Below the pieces are notes generated by a model. It was not told the origin of the DNA, did not search any database, and saw only the letters and a program-made list of their open reading frames with translations. A DNA stretch of 64,000 nucleotides from Euonymus europaeus (Eukaryota > Streptophyta > Magnoliopsida > Celastrales > Celastraceae): contig OY756968.1 of assembly GCA_963580455.1 (NCBI GenBank), forward strand, positions 24,893,996 to 24,957,995, given 5' to 3'. Numbering within the stretch: position 1 is the first letter of the stretch; every line of letters begins with the position of its first letter. A program made the translations under genes and the position numbers. Positions 10,131-22,700 of the stretch are shown piece by piece.

Positions 10131-13100
10131 TTTTAGCTTGATTTCACACTAATTTTCGAGCTCTACAATCCTGGCCTTTCGGATTTTGATTTCAGAACTC
10201 GTGGCTAGTAGGTCTCGTTTCACCTAGTTAGCCGCGAAATGTGGTTTCTTTACGTAAACGGTTTTATGAATATCCGTTGACTCCGAGTTCTGAATTCGGT
10301 GATTTTTAGATTGATTTCACACTACTTTTCAAGCACTACAATCCTGGGGTTTCGGATTTTGATTTCAGAACTCGTGGCTAGTAGGTCTCGTTTCACCTAG
10401 TTAGCCGCGAAATGTGGTTTCTTTACGTAAACGGTTTTATGAATATTCGTTGACTCCGAGTTCTGAATTCGGTGATTTTTAGCTTGATTTCACACTACTT
10501 TTCGAGCTCTACAATCCTGGAATTTCGGATTTTGATTTCAGAACTCGTGGCTAGTAGGTCTCCTTTCACCTAGTTAGCCGCAAAATGTGGTTTCTTTACG
10601 TAAACGATTTTATGAATATTCGTTGACTCCGAGTTCTGAATTCGGTGATTTTTAGCTTGATTTCACACTACTTTTCGAGCTCTACAATCCTGGCGTTTCG
10701 GATTTTTATTTCAAAACTCGTGGCTAGTAGGTCTCGTTTCACCTAGTTAGCCGCGAAATGTGGTTTCTTTACGTAAACGGTTTTATGAATATCTGTTGAC
10801 TCCGAGTTCTGAATTCGGTGATTTTTAGCTTGATTTCATACTACTTTTCGAACTCTACAATCCTGGCATTTCGGATTTTTATTTCAGAACTCGTGGCTAG
10901 TAGGTCTCGTTTCACCTAGTTAGCCGCGAAATGTGGTTTCTTTACGTAAACGGTTTTATGAATATTCGTTGACTCCGAGTTCTGAATTCGCTTATTTTTA
11001 GCTTGATTTCACACTACTTTTCGAGCTCTACAATCCTGGCGTTTCGGATTTTTATTTCAGAACTCGTGGCTAGTAGGTCTCGTTTCACCTATTTAGCCGC
11101 GAAATGTGGTTTCTTTACGTAAACGGTTTTATGAATATCTGTTGACTCCGAGTTCTGAATTCGGTGATTTTTAGCTTGATTTCACACTACTTTTCGAGCT
11201 CCACAATTCTGGCGTTTCGGATTTTGATTTCAGAACTCGTGGCTAGTAGGTCTCGTTTCACCTAGTTAGCCGCGAAATTTGGTTTCTTTACATAAACGGT
11301 TTTATGAATATCCGTTGACTACGAGTTCTGAATTCGGTGATTTTTAGCTTGATTTCACACTACTTTTTGAGCTCTACAATCCTGGCGTTACTGATTTTGA
11401 TTTCAGAACTCGTGGCTAGTAGGTCTCGTTTCACCTAGTTAGCCGCGAAATGTGGTTTCTTTACGTAAACGGTTTTATGAATATCCGTTGACTCCGAGTT
11501 CTGAATTCTGTGATTTTTAGCTTGATTTCACACTACTTTTCGAGCTCTACAATCCTGACATTTCGGATTTTGATTTCAGAACTCGTGGCTAATAGGTCTC
11601 GTTTCACCTAGTTAGCCGCGAAATGTGGTTTCTTTACGTAAACGGTTTTATGAATATCCGTTGACTCCGAGTTCTGAATTCGGTGATTTTTAGCTTGATT
11701 TCACACTACTTTTCAAGCTCTACAATCCTGCCGTTTCGGATTTTTATTTCAGAACTCGTGGCTAGTAGGTCTCGTTTCACCTAGTTAGCCGCGAAATGTG
11801 GTTTCTTTATGTAAACTGTTTTATGAATATCCGTTGACTCCGTGTTCTGAATTCGGTGATTTTTAGCTTGATTTCACACTAATTTTCGAGCTCTACAATC
11901 CTGGTGTTTCGGATTTTGATTTCAGAACTCGTGGCTAGTAGGTCTCGTTTCACCTAGTTATCCGCGAAATGTGGTTTCTTTACGTAAACGGTTTTATGAA
12001 TATTCGTTGACTCCGAGTTCTGAATTCGGTAATTTTTAGCTTGATTTCACACTACTTTTCGAGCTCTACAATCCTGGTGTTTCGGATTTTGATTTCTGAA
12101 CTCGTGGCTAGTAGGTCTCGTTTCACCTAGTTTGCCGCCAAATGTGGTTTCTTTACGTAAACGGTTTTATAAATATCCGTTGACTCCGAGTTCTGAATTC
12201 GGTGATTTTTAGCTTGATTTCACACTAATTTTCGAGCTCTACAATCCTGGTGTTTCGGATTTTGATTTCAGAACTCGTGGCTAGTTGGTCTTGTTTCACC
12301 TAGTTTGCCGCCAAATGTGGTTTCTTTACGTAAACGGTTTTATGAATATCCGTTGACTCCGAGTTCTGAATTCGGTGATTTTTAGCTTGATTTCACACAA
12401 CTTTTCGAGCTCTACAATCCTGGCGTTTCGGATTTTGATTTCAGAACTCGTGGCTAGTAGGTCTCCTTTCACCTAGTTAGCCGCAAAATGTGGTTTCTTT
12501 ACGTAAACGATTTTATGAATATTCGTTGACTCCGAGTTCTGAATTCGGTGATTTTTAGCTTGATTTCACACTACTTTTCGAGCTCTACAATCCTGGCGTT
12601 TCGGATTTTTATTTCAGAACTCGTGGCTAGTAGGTCTCGTTTCACCTAGTTAGCCGCGAAATGTGGTTTCTTTACGTAAACGGTTTTATGAATATCTGTT
12701 GACTCCGAGTTCTGAATTCGGTGATTTTTAGCTTGATTTCACACTACTTTTCGAACTCTACAATCCTGGCATTTCGGATTTTTATTTCAGAACTCGTGGC
12801 TAGTAGGTCTCGTTTCACCTAGTTAGCCGCGAAATGTGGTTTCTTTACGTAAACGGTTTTATGAATATTCGTTGACTCCGAGTTCTGAATTCGCTTATTT
12901 TTAGCTTGATTTCACACTACTTTTCGAGCTCTACAATCCTGGCGTTTCGGATTTTTATTTCAGAACTCGTGGCTAGTAGGTCTCGTTTCACCTATTTAGC
13001 CGCGAAATGTGGTTTCTTTACGTAAACGGTTTTATGAATATCTGTTGACTCCGAGTTCTGAATTCGGTGATTTTTAGCTTGATTTCACACTACTTTTCGA

Positions 13101-13834
13101 GCTCCACAATTCTGGCGTTTCGGATTTTGATTTCAGAACTCGTGGCTAGTAGGTCTCGTTTCACCTAGTTAGCCGCGAAATTTGGTTTCTTTACATAAAC
13201 GGTTTTATGAATATCCGTTGACTACGAGTTCTGAATTCGGTGATTTTTAGCTTGATTTCACACTACTTTTTGAGCTCTACAATCCTGGCGTTACTGATTT
13301 TTATTTCAGAACTCGTGGCTAGTAGGTCTCGTTTCACCTAGTTAGCCGCGAAATGTGGTTTCTTTACGTAAACGGTTTTATGAATATCTGTTGACTCCGA
13401 GTTCTGAATTCGGTGATTTTTAGCTTGATTTCACACTACTTTTCGAGCTCCACAATTCTGGCGTTTCGGATTTTGATTTCAGAACTCGTGGCTAGTAGGT
13501 CTCGTTTCACCTAGTTAGCCGCGAAATTTGGTTTCTTTACATAAACGGTTTTATGAATATCCGTTGACTACGAGTTCTGAATTCGGTGATTTTTAGCTTG
13601 ATTTCACACTACTTTTCGAACTCTACAATCCTGGCATTTCGGATTTTTATTTCAGAACTCGTGGCTAGTAGCTCTCGTTTCACCTAGTTAGCCGCGAAAT
13701 GTGGTTTCTTTACGTAAACGGTTTTATGAATATTCGTTGACTCCGAGTTCTGAATTCGCTTATTTTTAGCTTGATTTCACACTACTTTTCGAGCTCTACA
13801 ATCCTGGCGTTTCGGATTTTTATTTCAGAACTCG
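10131..13834 (+). repeat. zone C1: 11-monomer repeat (1,903 bp offset)
   Basis: Markers repeat with an 11-monomer offset: GTCTCCTTTCACC (10,561 and 12,464), CACCTATTTAGCC (11,088 and 12,991) and TTTACATAAACGG (11,291 and 13,194). The series is then partly reiterated with 2- and 3-monomer steps (ACATAAAC at 13,540 and 14,059) before zone C2. The GCTTATTTTTAGC and ACATAAAC variants are confined to about 10.9-19 kb. Confidence 0.82.
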
Positions 13835-16083
13835 TGGCTAGTAGGTCTCGTTTCACCTATTTAGCCGCGAAATGTGGTTTCTTTACGTAAACGGTTTTAT
13901 GAATATCTGTTGACTCCGAGTTCTGAATTCGGTGATTTTTAGCTTGATTTCACACTACTTTTCGAGCTCCACAATTCTGGCGTTTCGGATTTTGATTTCA
14001 GAACTCGTGGCTAGTAGGTCTCGTTTCACCTAGTTAGCCGCGAAATTTGGTTTCTTTACATAAACGGTTTTATGAATATCCGTTGACTACGAGTTCTGAA
14101 TTCGGTGATTTTTAGCTTGATTTCACACTACTTTTTGAGCTCTACAATCCTGGCGTTACTGATTTTTATTTCAGAACTCGTGGCTAGTAGGTCTCGTTTC
14201 ACCTAGTTAGCCGCGAAATGTGGTTTCTTTACGTAAACGGTTTTATGAATATCCGTTGACTCCGAGTTCTGAATTCTGTGATTTTTAGCTTGATTTCACA
14301 CTACTTTTCGAGCTCTACAATCCTGACATTTCGGATTTTGATTTCAGAACTCGTGGCTAATAGGTCTCGTTTCACCTAGTTAGCCGCGAAATGTGGTTTC
14401 TTTACGTAAACGGTTTTATGAATATCCGTTGACTCCGAGTTCTGAATTCGGTGATTTTTAGCTTGATTTCACACTACTTTTCAAGCTCTACAATCCTGCC
14501 GTTTCGGATTTTTATTTCAGAACTCGTGGCTAGTAGGTCTCGTTTCACCTAGTTAGCCGCGAAATGTGGTTTCTTTATGTAAACTGTTTTATGAATATCC
14601 GTTGACTCCGTGTTCTGAATTCGGTGATTTTTAGCTTGATTTCACACTAATTTTCGAGCTCTACAATCCTGGTGTTTCGGATTTTGATTTCAGAACTCGT
14701 GGCTAGTAGGTCTCGTTTCACCTAGTTAGCCGCGAAATGTGGTTTCTTTACGTAAACGGTTTTATGAATATTCGTTGACTCCGAGTTCTGAATTCGGTAA
14801 TTTTTAGCTTGATTTCACACTACTTTTCGAGCTCTACAATCCTGGTGTTTCGGATTTTGATTTCAGAACTCGTGGCTAGTAGGTCTCGTTTCACCTAGTT
14901 TGCCGCCAAATGTGGTTTCTTTACGTAAACGGTTTTATGAATATCCGTTGACTCCGAGTTCTGAATTCGGTGATTTTTAGCTTGATTTCACACTACTTTT
15001 CGAGCTCTACAATCCTGGTGTTTCGGATTTTGATTTCAGAACTCGTGGCTAGTAGGTCTCGTTTCACCTAGTTTGCCGCCAAATGTGGTTTCTTTACGTA
15101 AACGGTTTTATGAATATCCGTTGACTCCGAGTTCTGAATTCGGTGATTTTTAGCTTGATTTCACACAACTTTTCGAGCTCTACAATCCTGGCGTTTCGGA
15201 TTTTGATTTCAGAACTCGTGGCTAGTAGGTCTCCTTTCACCTAGTTAGCCGCAAAATGTGGTTTCTTTACGTAAACGATTTTATGAATATTCGTTGACTC
15301 CGAGTTCTGAATTCGGTGATTTTTAGCTTGATTTCACACTACTTTTCGAGCTCTACAATCCTGGCGTTTCGGATTTTTATTTCAGAACTCGTGGCTAGTA
15401 GGTCTCGTTTCACCTAGTTAGCCGCGAAATGTGGTTTCTTTACGTAAACGGTTTTATGAATATTCGTTGACTCCGAGTTCTGAATTCGGTAATTTTTAGC
15501 TTGATTTCACACTACTTTTCGAGCTCTACAATCCTGGTGTTTCGGATTTTGATTTCAGAACTCGTGGCTAGTAGGTCTCGTTTCACCTAGTTTGCCGCCA
15601 AATGTGGTTTCTTTACGTAAACGGTTTTATGAATATCCGTTGACTCCGAGTTCTGAATTCGGTGATTTTTAGCTTGATTTCACACTACTTTTCGAGCTCT
15701 ACAATCCTGGTGTTTCGGATTTTGATTTCAGAACTCGTGGCTAGTAGGTCTCGTTTCACCTAGTTTGCCGCCAAATGTGGTTTCTTTACGTAAACGGTTT
15801 TATGAATATCCGTTGACTCCGAGTTCTGAATTCGGTGATTTTTAGCTTGATTTCACACAACTTTTCGAGCTCTACAATCCTGGCGTTTCGGATTTTGATT
15901 TCAGAACTCGTGGCTAGTAGGTCTCCTTTCACCTAGTTAGCCGCAAAATGTGGTTTCTTTACGTAAACGATTTTATGAATATTCGTTGACTCCGAGTTCT
16001 GAATTCGGTGATTTTTAGCTTGATTTCACACTACTTTTCGAGCTCTACAATCCTGGCGTTTCGAATTTTTATTTCAGAACTCG
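13835..16083 (+). repeat. zone C2: 13-mer higher-order unit, copy 1
   Basis: These thirteen monomers (2,249 bp) are followed directly by a near-identical second copy. Markers shared at exactly 2,249 are CACCTATTTAGCC (13,856 and 16,105), ACATAAAC (14,059 and 16,308), TCCTTTCACC (15,232 and 17,481) and TTTCGAATTTTT (16,061 and 18,310). A 4-monomer (692 bp) block is doubled inside the unit (AATTCGGTAA at 14,791 and 15,483), so the 4-mer step came before the 13-mer duplication. Confidence 0.88.
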
Positions 16084-18332
16084 TGGCTAGTAGGTCTCGT
16101 TTCACCTATTTAGCCGCGAAATGTGGTTTCTTTACGTAAACGGTTTTATGAATATCTGTTGACTCCGAGTTCTGAATTCGGTGATTTTTAGCTTGATTTC
16201 ACACTACTTTTCGAGCTCCACAATTCTGGCGTTTCGGATTTTGATTTCAGAACTCGTGGCTAGTAGGTCTCGTTTCACCTAGTTAGCCGCGAAATTTGGT
16301 TTCTTTACATAAACGGTTTTATGAATATCCGTTGACTACGAGTTCTGAATTCGGTGATTTTTAGCTTGATTTCACACTACTTTTTGAGCTCTACAATCCT
16401 GGCGTTACTGATTTTGATTTCAGAACTCGTGGCTAGTAGGTCTCGTTTCACCTAGTTAGCCGCGAAATGTGGTTTCTTTACGTAAACGGTTTTATGAATA
16501 TCCGTTGACTCCGAGTTCTGAATTCTGTGATTTTTAGCTTGATTTCACACTACTTTTCGAGCTCTACAATCCTGACATTTCGGATTTTGATTTCAGAACT
16601 CGTGGCTAATAGGTCTCGTTTCACCTAGTTAGCCGCGAAATGTGGTTTCTTTACGTAAACGGTTTTATGAATATCCGTTGACTCCGAGTTCTGAATTCGG
16701 TGATTTTTAGCTTGATTTCACACTACTTTTCAAGCTCTACAATCCTGCCGTTTCGGATTTTTATTTCAGAACTCGTGGCTAGTAGGTCTCGTTTCACCTA
16801 GTTAGCCGCGAAATGTGGTTTCTTTATGTAAACTGTTTTATGAATATCCGTTGACTCCGTGTTCTGAATTCGGTGATTTTTAGCTTGATTTCACACTAAT
16901 TTTCGAGCTCTACAATCCTGGTGTTTCGGATTTTGATTTCAGAACTCGTGGCTAGTAGGTCTCGTTTCACCTAGTTAGCCGCGAAATGTGGTTTCTTTAC
17001 GTAAACGGTTTTATGAATATTCGTTGACTCCGAGTTCTGAATTCGGTAATTTTTAGCTTGATTTCACACTACTTTTCGAGCTCTACAATCCTGGTGTTTC
17101 GGATTTTGATTTCAGAACTCGTGGCTAGTAGGTCTCGTTTCACCTAGTTTGCCGCCAAATGTGGTTTCTTTACGTAAACGGTTTTATGAATATCCGTTGA
17201 CTCCGAGTTCTGAATTCGGTGATTTTTAGCTTGATTTCACACTACTTTTCGAGCTCTACAATCCTGGTGTTTCGGATTTTGATTTCAGAACTCGTGGCTA
17301 GTAGGTCTCGTTTCACCTAGTTTGCCGCCAAATGTGGTTTCTTTACGTAAACGGTTTTATGAATATCCGTTGACTCCGAGTTCTGAATTCGGTGATTTTT
17401 AGCTTGATTTCACACAACTTTTCGAGCTCTACAATCCTGGCGTTTCGGATTTTGATTTCAGAACTCGTGGCTAGTAGGTCTCCTTTCACCTAGTTAGCCG
17501 CAAAATGTGGTTTCTTTACGTAAACGATTTTATGAATATTCGTTGACTCCGAGTTCTGAATTCGGTGATTTTTAGCTTGATTTCACACTACTTTTCGAGC
17601 TCTACAATCCTGGCGTTTCGGATTTTTATTTCAGAACTCGTGGCTAGTAGGTCTCGTTTCACCTAGTTAGCCGCGAAATGTGGTTTCTTTACGTAAACGG
17701 TTTTATGAATATTCGTTGACTCCGAGTTCTGAATTCGGTAATTTTTAGCTTGATTTCACACTACTTTTCGAGCTCTACAATCCTGGTGTTTCGGATTTTG
17801 ATTTCAGAACTCGTGGCTAGTAGGTCTCGTTTCACCTAGTTTGCCGCCAAATGTGGTTTCTTTACGTAAACGGTTTTATGAATATCCGTTGACTCCGAGT
17901 TCTGAATTCGGTGATTTTTAGCTTGATTTCACACTACTTTTCGAGCTCTACAATCCTGGTGTTTCGGATTTTGATTTCAGAACTCGTGGCTAGTAGGTCT
18001 CGTTTCACCTAGTTTGCCGCCAAATGTGGTTTCTTTACGTAAACGGTTTTATGAATATCCGTTGACTCCGAGTTCTGAATTCGGTGATTTTTAGCTTGAT
18101 TTCACACAACTTTTCGAGCTCTACAATCCTGGCGTTTCGGATTTTGATTTCAGAACTCGTGGCTAGTAGGTCTCCTTTCACCTAGTTAGCCGCAAAATGT
18201 GGTTTCTTTACGTAAACGATTTTATGAATATTCGTTGACTCCGAGTTCTGAATTCGGTGATTTTTAGCTTGATTTCACACTACTTTTCGAGCTCTACAAT
18301 CCTGGCGTTTCGAATTTTTATTTCAGAACTCG
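16084..18332 (+). repeat. zone C2: 13-mer higher-order unit, copy 2
   Basis: This is a direct tandem copy of the preceding 2,249 bp, including its nested 4-mer (AATTCGGTAA at 17,040 and 17,732; TCCTTTCACC at 17,481 and 18,173). By eye the two copies are almost identical, which points to a recent event. It ends where a further copy of the zone C1 series begins. Confidence 0.88.
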
Positions 18333-19700
18333 TGGCTAGTAGGTCTCGTTTCACCTAGTTAGCCGCGAAATGTGGTTTCTTTACGTAAACGGTTTTATGA
18401 ATATCTGTTGACTCCGAGTTCTGAATTCGGTGATTTTTAGCTTGATTTCACACTACTTTTCGAACTCTACAATCCTGGCATTTCGGATTTTTATTTCAGA
18501 ACTCGTGGCTAGTAGGTCTCGTTTCACCTAGTTAGCCGCGAAATGTGGTTTCTTTACGTAAACGGTTTTATGAATATTCGTTGACTCCGAGTTCTGAATT
18601 CGCTTATTTTTAGCTTGATTTCACACTACTTTTCGAGCTCTACAATCCTGGCGTTTCGGATTTTTATTTCAGAACTCGTGGCTAGTAGGTCTCGTTTCAC
18701 CTATTTAGCCGCGAAATGTGGTTTCTTTACGTAAACGGTTTTATGAATATCTGTTGACTCCGAGTTCTGAATTCGGTGATTTTTAGCTTGATTTCACACT
18801 ACTTTTCGAGCTCCACAATCCTGGCGTTTCGGATTTTGATTTCAGAACTCGTGGCTAGTAGGTCTCGTTTCACCTAGTTAGCCGCGAAATTTGGTTTCTT
18901 TACATAAACGGTTTTATAAATATCCGCTGACTACGAGTTCTGAATTCGGTGATTTTTAGCTTGATTTCACACTACTTTTTGAGCTCTACAATCCTGGCGT
19001 TACTGATTTTGATTTCAGAACTCGTGGCTAGTAGGTCTCGTTTCACCTAGTTAGCCGCGAAATGTGGTTTCTTTACGTAAACGGTTTTATGAATATCCGT
19101 TGACTCCGAGTTCTGAATTCTGTGATTTTTAGCTTGATTTCACACTACTTTTCGAGCTCTACAATCCTGACATTTCGGATTTTGATTTCAGAACTCGTGG
19201 CTAATAGGTCTCGTTTCACCTAGTTAGCCGCGAAATGTGGTTTCTTTACGTAAACGGTTTTATGAATATCCGTTGACTCCGAGTTCTGAATTCGGTGATT
19301 TTTAGCTTGATTTCACACTACTTTTCGAGCTCTACAATCCTGCCGTTTCGGATTTTTATTTCAGAACTCGTGGCTAGTAGGTCTCGTTTCACCTAGTTAG
19401 CCGCGAAATGTGGTTTCTTTATGTAAACTGTTTTATGAATATCCGTTGACTCCGTGTTCTGAATTCGGTGATTTTTAGCTTGATTTCACACTAATTTTCG
19501 AGCTCTACAATCCTGGTGTTTCGGATTTTGATTTCAGAACTCGTGGCTAGTAGGTCTCGTTTCACCTAGTTAGCCGCGAAATGTGGTTTCTTTACGTAAA
19601 CGGTTTTATGAATATTCGTTGACTCCGAGTTCTGAATTCGGTAATTTTTAGCTTGATTTCACACTACTTTTCGAGCTCTACAATCCTGGTGTTTTGGATT
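18333..19700 (+). repeat. zone C3: further copy of the zone C1 monomer series
   Basis: This stretch follows the zone C1 order again at an offset of 7,612 (44 monomers). ACATAAAC at 18,903 corresponds to 11,291, and AATTCGGTAA at 19,635 to 12,023. It also carries the GCTTATTTTT monomer near 18,602. It therefore belongs with zone C1, with the tandem 13-mer between them. Confidence 0.75.
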
Positions 19701-22700
19701 TTGATTTCAGAACTCGTGGCCAGTAGGTCTCGTTTCACCTAGTTTGCCGCCAAATGTGGTTTCTTTACGTAAACGGTTTTATGAATATCCGTTGACTCCG
19801 AGTTCTGAATTCGGTGATTTTTAGCTTGATTTCACACTACTTTTCGAGCTCTACAATCCTGGCATTTCGGATTTTGATTTCAGAACTCGTGGCTAGTAGG
19901 TCTCGTTTCACCTAGTTAGCCGCGAAATGTGGTTTCTTTACGTAAACGGTTTTATGAATATTCGTTGACTCCGAGTTCTGAATTCGGTGATTTTTCGCTT
20001 GATTTCACACTACTTTTCGAGCTCTACAATCCTGGCGTTTTGGATTTTTATTTCAGAACTCGTGGCTAGTAGGTCTCGTTTCACCTAGTTAGCCGCGAAA
20101 TGTGGTTTCTTTACGTAAACGGTTTTATGAATATCTGTTGACTCCGAGTTCTGAATTCTGTGATTTTTAGCTTGATTTCACACTACTTTTCGAGCTCTAC
20201 AATCCTGGCGTTTCGGATTTTGATTTCAGAACTCGTGGCTAGAAGGTCTTGTTTCACCTAGTTAGCCGCGAAATGTGGTTTCTTTACGTAAACGGTTTTA
20301 TGAATATCCGTTGACTCCGAGTTCTGAATTCGGTGATTTTTAGCTTGATTTCACACTACTTTTCAAGCTCTACAATCCAGGCGTTTCTGATTTTTATTTC
20401 ATAACTAGTGGCTAGTAGGTCTCGTTTCACCTAGTTAGCCGCGAAATGTGGTTTCTTTACGTAAACGGTTTTATGAATATCTGTTGACTCCGAGTTCTGA
20501 ATTCGGTGATTTTTAGCTTGATTTCACACTACTTTTCGAGCTCTACAATCCTGGTGTTTCGGATTTTGATTTCAGAACTCGTGGCTAGTAGGTCTCGTTT
20601 CACCTAGTTAGCCGCGAAATGTGGTTTCTTTACGTAAACGATTTTATGAATATCCGTTGACTCCGAGTTCTGAATTCGGTGATTTTTAGCTTGATTTCAC
20701 TCTACTTTTTGAGCTCTATAATCCTGGCGTTACTGATTTTGATTTCAGAACTCGTGGCTAGTAGGTCTCGTTTCACCTAGTTAGCCGCGAAATGTGGTTT
20801 TTTACGTAAACGGTTTTACGAATATCCGTTGACTCCGAGTTCTGAATTCTGTGATTTTTAGCTTGATTTCACACTACTTTTCGAGCTCTACAATCCTGAC
20901 ATTTCGGATTTTGATTTCAGAACTCGTGGCTAATAGGTCTCGTTTCACGTAGTTAGCCGCGAAATGTGGTTTCTTTACGTAAACGGTTTTATGAATATTC
21001 GTTGACTCCGAGTTCTGAATTCGGTGATTTTTAGTTGTTTTCACACTAATTTTCGAGCTGTACAATCCTGGCCTTTCGGATTTTGATTTCAGAACTCGTG
21101 GCTAGTTGGTCTTGTTTCACCTAGTTAGCCGCGAAATGTGGTTTCTTTACGTAAACGGTTTTATGAATATCCGTTGACTCCGAGTTTTGAATTCGGTGAT
21201 TTTTAGCTTGATTTCACACTACTTTTCGAGCTCTACAATCCTGGCATTTCGGATTTTGATTTCAGAACTCGTGGCTAGTAGGTCTCGTTTCACCTAGTTA
21301 GCCGCGAAATGTGGTTTCTTTATGTAAACGGTTTTATGAATATCCGTTGATTCCGAGTTCTGAATTCGGTGATTTTTAGCTTGATTTCACACTAATTTTC
21401 GAGCTCTACAATCCTGGTGTTTCGGATTTTGATTTCAGAACTCGTGGCTAGTAGGTCTCGTTTCACCTAGTTAGCCGCGAAATGTGGTTTCTTTACGTAA
21501 ACGGTTTTATGAATATTCGTTGACTCTGAGTTCTGAATTCGGTGATTTTTAGCTTGATTTCACACTACTTTTCGAGCTCTACAATCGTGGCGTTTCGGAT
21601 TTTGATTTCAGAACTCGTGGCTAGTAGATCTCGTTTCACCTAGTTAGCCGCGAAATGTGGTTTCTTTACGTAAACGGTTTTATGAATATCTGTTGACTCC
21701 GAGTTCTGAATTCGGTGATTTTTAGCTTGATTTCACAGTACTTTTCGAGCTCTACAATCCTTGCATTTCGGATTTTGATTTCAGAACTCGTGGCTAGACG
21801 GTCTCGTTTCACCTAGTTAGCCGCGAAATGTGGTTTCTTTACGTAAACGGTTTTATGAATATTCGTTGACTCCGAGTTCTGAATTCGGTGATTTTTAGCT
21901 TGATTTCACACTACTTTTCGAGCTCTACAATCCTGACATTTCGGATTTTGATTTCAGAACTCGTGGCTAATAGGTCTCGTTTCACGTAGTTAGCCGCGAA
22001 ATGTGGTTTCTTTACGTAAATGGTTTTATGAATATTCGTTGACTCCGAGTTCTGAATTCGGTGATTTTTAGCTTGATTTCACACTAATTTTCGAGCTCTA
22101 CAATCCTGGCCTTTCGGATTTTGATTTCAGAACTCGTGGCTAGTTGGTCTTGTTTCACCTAGTTAGCCGCGAAATGTGGTTTCTTTACGTAAACGGTTTT
22201 ATGAATATCCGTTGACTCCGAGTTCTGAATTCGGTGATTTTTAGCTTGATTTCACACTACTTTTCGAGCTCTACAATCCTGGCATTTCGGATTTTGATTT
22301 CAGAACTCGTGGCTAGTAGGTCTCGTTTCACCTAGTTAGCCGCGAAATGTGGTTTCTTTATGTAAACGGTTTTATGAATATCCGTTGACTCCGTGTTCTG
22401 AATTCGGTGATTTTTAGATTGATTTCACACTACTTTTTGAGCTCTACAATCCTGGAGTTTCGGATTTTGATTTCAGAACTCGTGGCTAGTAGCTCTCGTT
22501 TCACCTAGTTAGCCGCGAAATGTGGTTTCTTTACGTAAACGGTTTTATGAATATTCGTTGACTCCGAGTTCTGAATTCGGTGATTTTTAGCTTGATTTCA
22601 CACTACTTTTCAAGCTCTACAATACTGGCGTTTCGGATTTTTATTTCAGAACTCGTGGCTAGTAGGTCTCGTTTCACCTAGTTAGCCGCGAAATGTGGTT

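Noticed and set aside
20874..21065. Minus-strand open frame of 63 codons
   Set aside because: It lies entirely in satellite sequence and exists only because one-base deletions change the register (173 leaves remainder 2 on division by 3, so frames normally rotate into stops). It has no start context, domain or composition of a gene.
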